A stretch of DNA of 64,000 nt, taken from the NCBI GenBank assembly GCA_964433345.1, contig CAYSQJ010000004.1, forward strand, positions 248,001 through 312,000, in the 5' to 3' direction. Both the position numbers and the translations under genes were made by a program. The first letter of the stretch is position 1. The number at the start of each line of letters is the position of its first letter. This document shows, piece after piece, positions 35,083 through 44,711 of the stretch. Below the pieces are notes generated by a model. That model was not told where the DNA came from. It ran no database searches and saw only the letters and a program-made list of their open reading frames with translations. This stretch comes from Ga0077527 sp964433345 (lineage in GTDB: Bacteria > Pseudomonadota > Gammaproteobacteria > Burkholderiales > SG8-41).

Positions 35083-36342
35083 TCAGGCTGCACCCTCGTG
35101 GACAATGCGCCAGTGGCCGTTTTCGCGCTGCCAGTACTGGCGCTTGCGCATCTTGTTGCTGATGTTGCTGCTGGCGTAGTCCTGGTTGAAGGTCACCACG
35201 GCCAGATTGTCGTTGCCGGGATAGAGGAACATGCTGATGCCGTCGATGCCGACCTTGATCCAGGACTTCCCGGCATTGACGCTGCGTTTCTGGCTGGCCC
35301 ACGCGGCAAGGTCCTGTTTGCCCGAACTGAATTCGGCCGAGTAATGGCGCAGGTAGCGGTCGGTATCACGGCTCTCCCAGTCGCGGCGCCAGTCGTCGAT
35401 TGCGCGTTGCAGGGATTCGCGGGTGGCTTTCGCTGTTCCGGCATCCACCCAGTCCACGCCCTCGGCGATGATCACCGGCGTCACCCCGACCTGCACATGC
35501 TTCGAGATCGCCAGCAGGTCCTCGTTGGTCAGTGCGACGCAGCCGTCGCTCGCGCGCGGCGGGCGGCTGTAGGTGTCGAAGGGCACCCCGTGCAGCCAGA
35601 TGCCGTGTCCGTTGCGGCCGCGCCGGCGATCCCACTCATTGGGGTAGTTGATCGGAAAAGCGCCGTCGCCATAGAGTGCACTGAGATTGCCGTAGGTCCT
35701 GTTCAGCTGTTCGCGCGGCAGGTTGCCGGTGACGTGGTAGACCCCGAGCGGGGTTTTCTTGTCGCCCTCGCGCAGCTTCTCTATGCCGTTGCGGCCGATG
35801 GTGGTGTAGTAGTCCGCGACATAGCGCGGCGTGCCGTTGTCGTTCTCGAACACGTACAGCGTGTACTTGGACGCGTCGACGACAAAAACATGCTTCTGAT
35901 CGGGGGTGAGCTGCAGTAGGTTGCGCGGTATCCGGTTCACCGGGCGCTCGTGGGTATGCCGTACCAGGCGGGCGCGCGCCTCGTCGCGCAGGTCGGCAAT
36001 GCGCTCGGCCGGTGCGTTGGGCGCGGCGCCGATATCGCTGATCGGCCTGGTGCGGGCGATCAGCAGGTCGCCCTTGATCAGGTGGGCGAGACGGAAATTG
36101 GGGTGCTGGTTAAGGACCTTGTCGATCTCGGCGAGGGCAACGTCGAACCGGGCGCCGGCGATTGCGATCAGCGTCTGCACGAGCAGAGTCTCCGGCGCTG
36201 CTGACGCTCCGCCAACCGGGCCCAGCAGACCGCCCGATGGCGACAGCGGCCGGTTGCCCAGGGCCAGCGAGGTGGAGGACGGCGTCAGCGCGGTGGCGGT
36301 GATCGCCGCGACCAGCGCACAGGCGAGCAGCGGCCGTGTCAT
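35083..36342 (-). CDS. L,D-transpeptidase (YkuD) with C-terminal NTF2-like domain
   Basis: A 419-residue periplasmic enzyme. A signal peptide (MTRPLLACALVAAITATA) is followed by a helical region near 60-150, the YkuD catalytic domain and a C-terminal SnoaL/NTF2-like domain of the Cds6 type (last ~110 residues). The catalytic segment reads RASDGCVALTNEDL with Cys268 and an upstream HGVPFD histidine. It would form 3-3 crosslinks or attach proteins to peptidoglycan, or act as an amidase. ATG 36342 overlaps the TGA of the upstream TPR gene (ATGA); the longer frame is not supported. The upstream gene carries a similar C-terminal domain. Confidence 0.9.
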   Translation of the reverse strand: MTRPLLACALVAAITATALTPSSTSLALGNRPLSPSGGLLGPVGGASAAPETLLVQTLIAIAGARFDVALAEIDKVLNQHPNFRLAHLIKGDLLIARTRPISDIGAAPNAPAERIADLRDEARARLVRHTHERPVNRIPRNLLQLTPDQKHVFVVDASKYTLYVFENDNGTPRYVADYYTTIGRNGIEKLREGDKKTPLGVYHVTGNLPREQLNRTYGNLSALYGDGAFPINYPNEWDRRRGRNGHGIWLHGVPFDTYSRPPRASDGCVALTNEDLLAISKHVQVGVTPVIIAEGVDWVDAGTAKATRESLQRAIDDWRRDWESRDTDRYLRHYSAEFSSGKQDLAAWASQKRSVNAGKSWIKVGIDGISMFLYPGNDNLAVVTFNQDYASSNISNKMRKRQYWQRENGHWRIVHEGAA

Positions 36343-37421
36343 CCGCCGATGTTCTCTTCCTGGATCAGCCATTGGTCTCCCGAGCGGATCATCTGCAGTG
36401 TCTTGTTGGCGGAGGCCTTGAAGGTGTTCGAGCGGTAGTGCTGGCGGAAGGTCACCGTCGCGCGGTTGGCATCAGCAAAGGATACCCTGGCGCCTTCGAT
36501 CCTGACTTCGATCTTGCGCGGCTTGGCGATGCGCGCCTTGCGCTCGTTTTCCCAGGCGGCGCGCGATTCACCGTCCGGCGTTTTGAAGCTCGGGGCGTAG
36601 CGCGCCAGGTATCCATTGACGTCGTTTGCCGACCATGCTGCTGCCCAGGCTTCCACGGTTTTCAGCACGGCTTCACTGCTGTTGCCGGCAGCCGCGGCTT
36701 TCGCAGGTGCCTTCGCGGTTGTCCCGGCCGGCTCCTTGGCTGCCACTGCCGCCGGCTTGGCTGCAACGGGCGGCGCGGCCGGGGTTGCCGGCGCGGCTGC
36801 GGGCTTCACTGCGGGTGCCGGAGGCGGCGGGGCCGCGGGTTTTGCCGCCGGCGCCGGTTTCGCGGTCTCGGCTTTTGCCACCGCAACTTTCGGCAGGCGC
36901 GGCGCGCCGGTGAACAGGTCACGGATCAGGTTCAGCTTGGTCTGAGCCGCCTGGTTGTTCCTGTCGAGCTGCAGCGCCTTGTCGTAGGCCTGGCTCGCCA
37001 TCTTGGCGTAGATGTCGCCGAGATTCTCGTGCGCGGTGGCATAGCTGGGGTGGGTGCGGATCGCCATTTCCAGCGCCGCACGCGCCTTGTCGTACTGGCC
37101 CTGGGAGGCATAAAGCACGGCGAGGTTGTTATAGGGTTCCGGCAGCTCGGGATATTCCTGGGTCAGTTCGGTGAAGACGCGGATGGCTTCCACGGGCTTG
37201 TTCTGCTCGGTGAGCAGGATGCCGCGGAGGAAGCGGCCGCGTGCATCCTTGGGCCGGTTTTTCAGATACTGTTCGACGCGCTCCATCGCGCGGTCGGTTT
37301 GCCCCTGTTTGAGCAGCTGCTGCGCTTCCTGGAGATCATCGCCCTGCGCATATACGGGAGCGGCGAGGCCGAGGCAGACTGCGATTGCGGCGAGCCGGGC
37401 TGCGGCCGATTTGAAAGTCAT
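36339..37421 (-). CDS. Secreted TPR protein with C-terminal NTF2-like domain
   Basis: A 360-residue protein with a signal peptide (AAIAVCLGLAAPVYAQG), about four TPR units between residues 28 and 165, an Ala/Pro/Lys linker (near 175-245) and a C-terminal SnoaL/NTF2-like domain (EAVLKTVEAWAAAWSANDV to the end). That last domain resembles the one ending the adjacent L,D-transpeptidase. The stop overlaps the transpeptidase start, so the two are coupled and probably act together in the periplasm. First gene of the leftward run to lpxH. Confidence 0.85.
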   Translation of the reverse strand: MTFKSAAARLAAIAVCLGLAAPVYAQGDDLQEAQQLLKQGQTDRAMERVEQYLKNRPKDARGRFLRGILLTEQNKPVEAIRVFTELTQEYPELPEPYNNLAVLYASQGQYDKARAALEMAIRTHPSYATAHENLGDIYAKMASQAYDKALQLDRNNQAAQTKLNLIRDLFTGAPRLPKVAVAKAETAKPAPAAKPAAPPPPAPAVKPAAAPATPAAPPVAAKPAAVAAKEPAGTTAKAPAKAAAAGNSSEAVLKTVEAWAAAWSANDVNGYLARYAPSFKTPDGESRAAWENERKARIAKPRKIEVRIEGARVSFADANRATVTFRQHYRSNTFKASANKTLQMIRSGDQWLIQEENIGG

Positions 37422-37671
37422 CGTGCTATGATTCCAGCGTCGTTGTTGAAGACGGCAATTGTTGTCGGGTCGGTGATGTTTCCATGAGCAGCTCCACGAG
37501 AACCCACGATCATTTCACGGCCATTCGACGACTTTAGTCCTTGAATTTTAGGGATTTTACCAAGAACAACCGCCAATTCAAATTTCTCTTTCGCGGGGCA
37601 GGACAGGCCCGCGACTCCATCTGCAGGACCGGGATGCGCCGTCAGGCCCAAAGGCATCCCCGCCGCTCAAA

Positions 37672-39096
37672 ATGCTCAAAATCTACAACACCCTGGCGCG
37701 GGACAAGCAGGAATTCAGACCGATCGAACCGGGCAAGGTTCGCATGTATGTCTGCGGCATGACCGTTTACGATTTCTGCCACCTCGGGCATGCCCGGGTC
37801 ATGGTCATTTTCGATGTCGTGCAGCGCTGGCTGCGCGCCTCCGGTTACGACGTGACCTATGTGCGCAACATCACCGACATCGACGACAAGATCATCCGCC
37901 GCGCGCAGGAGAACAACGAGCCGGTGGCGGTGCTGACCGAGCGCTTTATCCGCGCAATGGACGAGGATGCCGCTGCGCTCGGGGTGCAGAAGCCGTCGGC
38001 TGAACCTCGCGCCACCGAATACGTTTCCGGGATGCTCGACATGATCAGCGTCCTGAAAAGCCGCGGCTATGCCTACCAGGCCGCCGACGGAGATGTGAAC
38101 TACGCGGTGCGCCGCTTCGAGGGCTACGGCAAGCTGTCGGGCAAATCGCTGGAAGACCTGCGTGCCGGCGAGCGGGTCGCGGTGGATGCAGCCAAACAGG
38201 ATCCGCTGGATTTCGTGCTGTGGAAACGTGCCAAGTCCGGCGAGCCCGCCTGGGAGTCGCCCTGGGGTCCCGGCCGTCCCGGCTGGCATATCGAATGTTC
38301 GGTGATGTCGGGTGCGCTGCTCGGCAAGCATTTCGACATCCATGGCGGCGGGCAGGATCTGCAGTTTCCCCACCACGAGAACGAGATCGCACAGTCCGAG
38401 GGCGCAAACGGCTGCACCTTCGTCAATTACTGGATGCACAACGGCTTCGTTCGCGTCGACAACGAGAAAATGTCGAAGTCGCTGGGCAATTTTTTCACCG
38501 TCCGCGAGATCCTCGCCCGCTATGACCCGGAGGTGGTGCGTTTTTTCATCATCCGCGCGCAGTACCGCAGCCCGCTGAACTATTCGGATGCCCACCTCGA
38601 CGACGCCCGGCAGGGACTGACCCGGCTCTACACCGCACTGAAGGGCGTGGCGGCGGCTGAAGTGGCCGTGGACTGGCAGAACGCCTACGCCGCGCGCTTC
38701 AAGGCGGCGATGGACGATGATTTCAACACTCCGGAAGCGGTGGCGGTGCTGTTCGACCTGGCGAACGAACTGAACAAGTCGCAGTCCGCTGCGGATGCAG
38801 GGCTGCTGAAGTCGTTGGCGGGGATGCTCGGTTTGTTGCAGCGCGATCCTGTTGCATTCCTGCAGGGGCGTGTGTTTGAGGCGGCAGCCACTGCGGTAGG
38901 GCAGGCTACTTCCACAATAGTTGCCGAGGTCGTTCTTGAAGGTATGACGAAAAGTGTAGAACAGTTGATTCAGGAACGTGCTGATGCAAAGAAATCGAAG
39001 AATTACGCAGAGGCAGATCGGATTCGAAAGGAACTGCTTGATGCGGGCGTCGTGCTTGAGGATGGTCCGAAAGGAACGACTTGGCGGCGGAGTTGA
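37672..39096 (+). CDS. cysS: Cysteinyl-tRNA synthetase
   Basis: A 474-residue class I synthetase charging tRNA-Cys. The HIGH-type motif is HLGHAR near residue 36, preceded by the zinc-binding MYVCGMTVYDFCHLGH; the second zinc region GWHIECSVMS and PHHENEIAQSE are intact, and KMSKS is near 266. No insertion in the C-terminal domain. It is divergent from the TPR gene across 250 nt in which I see no T-box, tRNA or other feature. Confidence 0.97.
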   Translation: MLKIYNTLARDKQEFRPIEPGKVRMYVCGMTVYDFCHLGHARVMVIFDVVQRWLRASGYDVTYVRNITDIDDKIIRRAQENNEPVAVLTERFIRAMDEDAAALGVQKPSAEPRATEYVSGMLDMISVLKSRGYAYQAADGDVNYAVRRFEGYGKLSGKSLEDLRAGERVAVDAAKQDPLDFVLWKRAKSGEPAWESPWGPGRPGWHIECSVMSGALLGKHFDIHGGGQDLQFPHHENEIAQSEGANGCTFVNYWMHNGFVRVDNEKMSKSLGNFFTVREILARYDPEVVRFFIIRAQYRSPLNYSDAHLDDARQGLTRLYTALKGVAAAEVAVDWQNAYAARFKAAMDDDFNTPEAVAVLFDLANELNKSQSAADAGLLKSLAGMLGLLQRDPVAFLQGRVFEAAATAVGQATSTIVAEVVLEGMTKSVEQLIQERADAKKSKNYAEADRIRKELLDAGVVLEDGPKGTTWRRS

Positions 39097-39530
39097 TTTA
39101 GGTTCAAGGTCGCCGGGGGCAGCCCGGCGGCTGGTTACTTTTCTTGTCTCGCCAAAGAAAGGTAACCAAAAGAAGGCGACCCTGGCTCGCCGGTCCTTCG
39201 GACTTCCCTGCGCTGCTCGCCAAGCCGGGCGGCTGCGGAACTCGCCCTCGCAAAAAGCGCGAGGGCTCAGACAGTCCTCGCCGGGCGCCCCGGACTCGGT
39301 GCCGCGCAGCGGGGGTGCGGGCAGAGGCGCCGATGGCTGCGTCCAGCAATCATGGGCCGGAGCGCCGATGTCTGCTCCCGCAAACGGGCCTGCGGCGAAC
39401 GAGTCGCAGCCATCCCCCCGACTTGGCTGTGCTGCTCGGCGGCTCACAAGGGGATGGATCGGGGGTGATGGCCGCGGCTCGTTGTATGATTTTAAGTAAT
39501 TGATTTTATTGATATTTTTAAGGATCTCCT
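39097..39530. repeat. Hairpin-rich intergenic repeat element
   Basis: 434 nt without a supportable gene. Directly after cysS come CGCCGGG/CCCGGCG (39111-39129), then GGTTACTTTTCTT with AAAGAAAGGTAACC (39133-39167, 13-bp stem, one wobble), then GCCCTCGC/GCGAGGGC (39244-39266). The phrases around GGTTACTTTTCTT and the open frames in several phases recall a repeated intergenic element seen in many beta- and gammaproteobacterial genomes, where it is often miscalled as short hypothetical proteins. The last 40 nt (39491-39530) differ and hold an IHF-like site and the start of the next gene. Confidence 0.6.
39493..39505 (-). promoter_or_regulatory. IHF-like element upstream of the enolase-superfamily gene
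   Basis: On the minus strand AATCAATTACTTA, an exact match to WATCAANNNNTTR with AATAA upstream. It lies 25 nt before the GTG start. Confidence 0.5.
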
Positions 39531-40682
39531 GTGACCAAGATCGCATCCGTCAAAGCCCATGCCGTTTCCGCCAAGCTCAAGCATCCCCTGTGGACCGCGC
39601 ATGAAGAGCTGCACAGCTCCAGCGCAGTGCTGGTGGAGGTGAAGACCGACGACGGCCTGACCGGCATCGGACAGATTCACGGTTCGCCGCTGAAGGACAT
39701 CTGCAAGTATGCAGAGCTGCTCGGCGGGGTGGCAAAAGGCATGGATGCGACGGCGCAGGTCGCGGTCTGGGAAAAACTGATGGCGCTGACCTCGCCGCGG
39801 CCGACCGGCATGGGCGGGCGCGACGGCCTGCCGCAGCCGCTGCCCCGCGGCGACCGGCCGCAGATCATGGCGGCGATCGGCGGCATTGACAGTGCACTGT
39901 GGGACATCAAGGGCAAGGCTCTCGGCGTGCCGGTGTGGAAGCTGCTCGGCGGCGAGGGCAAGCCGCTGTTCACCTATGCCACCGGCGGTTACTACGAGCT
40001 TGATGCGCCGCTGCATGCCTGTGCAGGGGAGCTCGAGGGTTTCGTCAAGCGCGGCTACCGCGCGGTGAAACTGAAGACCGCCGGCCTGTCGATCGAGAAG
40101 GAGGTCGAGCGCGTCAAGGCCACGCGCGCGGCGATCGGCAGCGATGTGCTGCTGATGCTCGACATGAATGCCGCCTACGACCTCGAGGACTGCATCCGCT
40201 TTGCGCATGCGGTCGAGCCTTACGACATCTACTGGCTGGAGGAGCCGCTGCACTGGTACCTGCAGCCTGCGGATTTCGCGGTGCTGGCGAAGAACACGCC
40301 GATCCCGCTGGCTCACGGCGAGCGCGAGATGACGCGTTTCACCGCCCGCGATTTCATCGCCAGCGGCGCGCTGGGGTTCATGCAATTCGACTCGACGCGT
40401 TTTGCCGGTTTCACCGAATCGCTGCGCGTCAGCCACTTTGCCGAGCAGCATGGCGTGCGCATCGCGCCCCACCTGGTGCCCGAGGTGCATGCCCACCTGG
40501 TGTCGGCTTTTCCGCGCCTCGGTTTCGGCGTCGAGTCGCACGGCGGACCGGAGCGCGATCCCTTGTGGTTCGAGATGTTCAGCGAGCGCGCGCAGGTCAG
40601 GGATGGCCAGGTTCACCTGAACGACCTGCCCGGATTCGGCTTCGAGATCGACTGGAAGGCGATAGACAAGTACCGCGTCTGA
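39531..40682 (+). CDS. Mandelate racemase / muconate lactonizing enzyme family protein
   Basis: A 383-residue enolase-superfamily enzyme. Capping domain at residues 1-125, then the barrel with catalytic residues: K180/K182 (KLKT), metal ligands D211 (LDMN), E237 (WLEEP) and a third glutamate in AHGERE, and His314 in APHLVPEVHAH. A KxK plus a general-base histidine place it in the mandelate racemase subgroup, so it probably acts on an acid sugar or alpha-hydroxy acid; the exact substrate is unknown. Start GTG 39531 with AAGGA 9 nt upstream. It is a lone gene flanked by a repeat element and a terminator, which may indicate acquisition. Confidence 0.85.
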   Translation: MTKIASVKAHAVSAKLKHPLWTAHEELHSSSAVLVEVKTDDGLTGIGQIHGSPLKDICKYAELLGGVAKGMDATAQVAVWEKLMALTSPRPTGMGGRDGLPQPLPRGDRPQIMAAIGGIDSALWDIKGKALGVPVWKLLGGEGKPLFTYATGGYYELDAPLHACAGELEGFVKRGYRAVKLKTAGLSIEKEVERVKATRAAIGSDVLLMLDMNAAYDLEDCIRFAHAVEPYDIYWLEEPLHWYLQPADFAVLAKNTPIPLAHGEREMTRFTARDFIASGALGFMQFDSTRFAGFTESLRVSHFAEQHGVRIAPHLVPEVHAHLVSAFPRLGFGVESHGGPERDPLWFEMFSERAQVRDGQVHLNDLPGFGFEIDWKAIDKYRV

Positions 40683-40716
40683 AATACCGCGCCTGATCGC
40701 AGGCGCCTGAGCGGAC

Positions 40717-40747
40717 AAAAAAGCCGGCGCGTACGCCGGCTTTTTTT
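40717..40747. terminator. Bidirectional intrinsic terminator between the enolase-superfamily gene and dnaJ
   Basis: AAAAAAGCCGGCG, loop CGTA, CGCCGGCTTTTTTT: a perfect stem with A tract on one side and T run on the other. It serves both convergent genes, which end at 40682 and 40765. Confidence 0.92.
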
Positions 40748-40764
40748 GTCGTCATTTGGCCGCT

Positions 40765-41895
40765 TTATTCGGCAAAGAATTCCCTGACGCGGTCCATCCA
40801 GGATTTCGCGCGCGGGTTGTGACGCGCCGAGTCCTTGCTGCTGATCGCCTCGAATTCCTCTAGCAGTTCGCGCTGGCGCGGCGTCAGCTTTACCGGCGTT
40901 TCGACCACGACGTGGCACAGCAGGTCGCCGTGGGCGCTGGAACGCACGCCCTTGATGCCCTTGCCGCGCAGCCGGAAGATCTTGCCGCTCTGGGTTTCCG
41001 CAGGAATCTTTATTTTCGCGTAGCCGTCGAGCGTCGGGATTTCGATCTCGCCGCCCAGCGCGGCGGTGGTGAAGGACACCGGCATTTCGCAGTGCAGGTC
41101 GTTGTGGTCGCGGGTGAACACGCCGTGCTGCTTGATCTGGATCACCACGTAGAGGTCGCCGGACGGCCCGCCATTGACACCGGCCTCGCCTTCACCCGAG
41201 AGACGGATGCGGTCGCCCTCGTCGACGCCCGCCGGGATCTTCACCGACAGGGTCTTGTGTTTCTTGACGCGGCCGCTGCCGGAGCAGCTGCCGCAGGGGC
41301 TGGCCACCATCTTGCCGGTGCCGTGGCAGCGCGGGCAGGTCTGCTGGATCGAGAAGAAGCCCTGCTGCATGCGCACCTGGCCGTGCCCGCCGCAGGTGGT
41401 ACAGGTGGTCGGCTGTGTGCCCGGCTTGGCGCCGGTGCCGTGGCAGGTCTCGCATTCCTCCATTGCCGGAATGCGGATGCGGGTCTCGGTACCGCGGGCG
41501 GCGTCCTCGAGGGAAATTTCCAGGTTGTAGCGCAGGTCCGCGCCGCGGAACACGGTCGAGCGCTGGCGGCCGCCGCCACTGGCGTTGCCGAAGATGTCGC
41601 CGAAGATGTCGCCGAAAGCGTCGGCGAAGCCGCCGAACCCGGCACCCGCGCCTGCACCTGCCGCCGAGGGGTCGACGCCGGCATGGCCGAACTGGTCATA
41701 GGCCGCGCGTTTCTGCGCGTCGGTCAGCACTTCATAGGCTTCCTTGGCTTCCTTGAAATGTTCCTCGGCCTTGGGGTTGTCCGGATTGCGGTCCGGATGC
41801 CATTTCATCGCAAGCTTGCGGTAGGCCTTCTTCAGGTCGTCCTCGGAAGCGTCTCGGTTGACGCCCAGTACTTCGTAATAGTCTTTTTTGGCCAT
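40765..41895 (-). CDS. dnaJ: Chaperone DnaJ
   Basis: A 376-residue type I J-protein. The J domain contains HPDRNPDNPKAEEHFKEAKE; a Gly/Phe-rich linker with GAGAGAGFGGFADAFGDIF follows; then the zinc centre with four CxxCxGxG repeats (CETCHGTGAKPG, CTTCGGHGQ, CPRCHGTGK, CGSCSGSGR); then the substrate-binding C-terminal domains. It stimulates DnaK ATPase. It lies 101 nt downstream of dnaK; that gap contains a heptad-repeat hairpin, and the ATG lacks a clear Shine-Dalgarno. Confidence 0.97.
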   Translation of the reverse strand: MAKKDYYEVLGVNRDASEDDLKKAYRKLAMKWHPDRNPDNPKAEEHFKEAKEAYEVLTDAQKRAAYDQFGHAGVDPSAAGAGAGAGFGGFADAFGDIFGDIFGNASGGGRQRSTVFRGADLRYNLEISLEDAARGTETRIRIPAMEECETCHGTGAKPGTQPTTCTTCGGHGQVRMQQGFFSIQQTCPRCHGTGKMVASPCGSCSGSGRVKKHKTLSVKIPAGVDEGDRIRLSGEGEAGVNGGPSGDLYVVIQIKQHGVFTRDHNDLHCEMPVSFTTAALGGEIEIPTLDGYAKIKIPAETQSGKIFRLRGKGIKGVRSSAHGDLLCHVVVETPVKLTPRQRELLEEFEAISSKDSARHNPRAKSWMDRVREFFAE

Positions 41896-41925
41896 TTGCT
41901 TTTCGTGAAGCGTTAGGCGGGAGGC

Positions 41926-41991
41926 GTAAGACGCATAAAAGCAAAGGGGGTGAAGAGAATTTTCCCCTCACCCCTCACGTCTTACCCCTCG
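41926..41991. repeat. Heptad-repeat hairpin between dnaK and dnaJ
   Basis: Consecutive 7-nt units in one register: TGAAGCG, TTAGGCG, GGAGGCG, TAAGACG on the left and CCCCTCA, CCCCTCA, CGTCTTA, CCCCTCG (41964-41991) on the right. CGTAAGACG pairs with CGTCTTACC and flanking GC-rich units. Most divergent member of the six arrays in this window. Confidence 0.65.
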
Positions 41992-41996
41992 CGCAG

Positions 41997-43928
<1,932 letters not shown>

Positions 43929-43969
43929 GTCTTAACCTCGTTATTCAGAAATTGTTGCGCCGGATTTTA

Positions 43970-43982
43970 TAGGCTATTGATT
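43970..43982 (-). promoter_or_regulatory. IHF-like element in the dnaK leader
   Basis: Minus strand AATCAATAGCCTA, 12 of 13 to the IHF consensus, inside a longer AT-rich stretch with an ATTGA/TCAAT inverted repeat. Same orientation as dnaK, about 40 nt before its ATG and downstream of the predicted sigma-32 start. Confidence 0.45.
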
Positions 43983-44027
43983 TTATTCAATAAATTATAA
44001 AATACATGCCGGCTGACTTGTTTCGAT

Positions 44028-44055
44028 AGCTGGGGCCGGCAGCGGGGTTTTCAAG
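44028..44055 (-). promoter_or_regulatory. Probable sigma-32 promoter of dnaK
   Basis: Minus strand CTTGAAA (44055-44049), 13-nt spacer, CCCCAGCT (44035-44028), close to the heat-shock consensus CTTGAAA-N(11-16)-CCCCATNT. The -35 box overlaps the grpE stop codon. Confidence 0.65.
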
Positions 44056-44596
44056 CGTCCCGCGCCTTGGCCACGGTGACCAGCGCCGGACGCACCACGC
44101 GGTCATGCAGCAGGTAACCCTTCTGCAGCACCTGCACCACGGTATTCGGTTCGGCATCGGCCTCGACCATGCTGATCGCCTGGTGGCGATGGGGATCGAA
44201 TTTCTCGCCCGCCGGATTGACTTCGGCCAGCTTGAATTTTTCGAAAGCGGCGTCGAGCTGCTTCAGCGTGAGCTCGGTTCCGCTGCGCAGGCTCTCGACC
44301 GTCGGCACGTCGACGGCCAGCGCGGCCTCGAGGCTGTCGCGCACGGCCAGCAGTTCGGTGGCGAAGGCTTCCACCGCGAACTTGTGGGCGTTGGCGACAT
44401 CGACCGCCGCGCGCTTGCGGATGTTCTCGGTTTCGGCCTTGGCACGCAGCCAGGCGTCGTGATGTTCCTGCGCATCGAGCTCGGCCTTGCGCAGCAGCTC
44501 CTCGGTCGAGGGCATGATTTCCGGCGCGGGCCGGCTTTCGGCAGCCGGGGCTTCGGCGGTATTCTCGGGTTTCTGGTCCAGCGATTCCTGCGACAT
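44051..44596 (-). CDS. grpE: Nucleotide exchange factor GrpE
   Basis: A 181-residue cochaperone that releases ADP from DnaK. An acidic, disordered N-terminus (about 45 residues) is followed by the long dimerising helix with HHDAWLRAKAETENIRKRA and a beta-domain with NPAGEKFDPHRHQAISMVE and the terminal VLQKGYLLHDRVVRPALVTV. ATG 44596 was chosen because the longer frame runs through the AT-rich promoter region. First gene of the grpE-dnaK-dnaJ block, with a sigma-32-like promoter upstream. Confidence 0.96.
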   Translation of the reverse strand: MSQESLDQKPENTAEAPAAESRPAPEIMPSTEELLRKAELDAQEHHDAWLRAKAETENIRKRAAVDVANAHKFAVEAFATELLAVRDSLEAALAVDVPTVESLRSGTELTLKQLDAAFEKFKLAEVNPAGEKFDPHRHQAISMVEADAEPNTVVQVLQKGYLLHDRVVRPALVTVAKARDA

Positions 44597-44641
44597 GTCG
44601 ATTCTGGTCTCTTGTCCGGTGGGATGAATTAACCCTTCACA

Positions 44642-44668
44642 CCTTGGGGTGCCGCCAATGATTTCAAG
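44642..44668 (-). promoter_or_regulatory. Probable sigma-32 promoter of grpE
   Basis: Minus strand CTTGAAA (44668-44662), 12-nt spacer, CCCCAAGG (44649-44642). The -35 box is perfect; the -10 box matches CCCCATNT in its first five bases. It is 46 nt upstream of the grpE ATG. Confidence 0.65.
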
Positions 44669-44686
44669 GGTTTTGGCGTAAATTTT

Positions 44687-44699
44687 TAACCGATTGTTT
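44687..44699 (-). promoter_or_regulatory. IHF-like element between grpE and the hemerythrin gene
   Basis: Minus strand AAACAATCGGTTA, 12 of 13 to the IHF consensus, preceded by CAATAA. It ends 12 nt before the hemerythrin ATG, taking the place where a ribosome site would lie. Confidence 0.45.
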
Positions 44700-44711
44700 T
44701 TATTGAATTTA

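Noticed and set aside
37422..37671. T-box, tRNA or riboswitch upstream of cysS
   Set aside because: No T-box signature, no cloverleaf and no terminator is visible in this 250-nt spacer; T-boxes are also not expected in proteobacteria.
37642..39546. 634-codon minus-strand frame and shorter frames in the cysS downstream spacer
   Set aside because: Most of it is antisense to cysS and the remainder is the repeat element, which opens several frames at once; no ribosome site or family.
43977..43990. FNR-like site TTGATTTTATTCAA before dnaK
   Set aside because: One mismatch to consensus in a highly AT-rich patch that is explained better by the recurring IHF-like motif; no geometry to a promoter.
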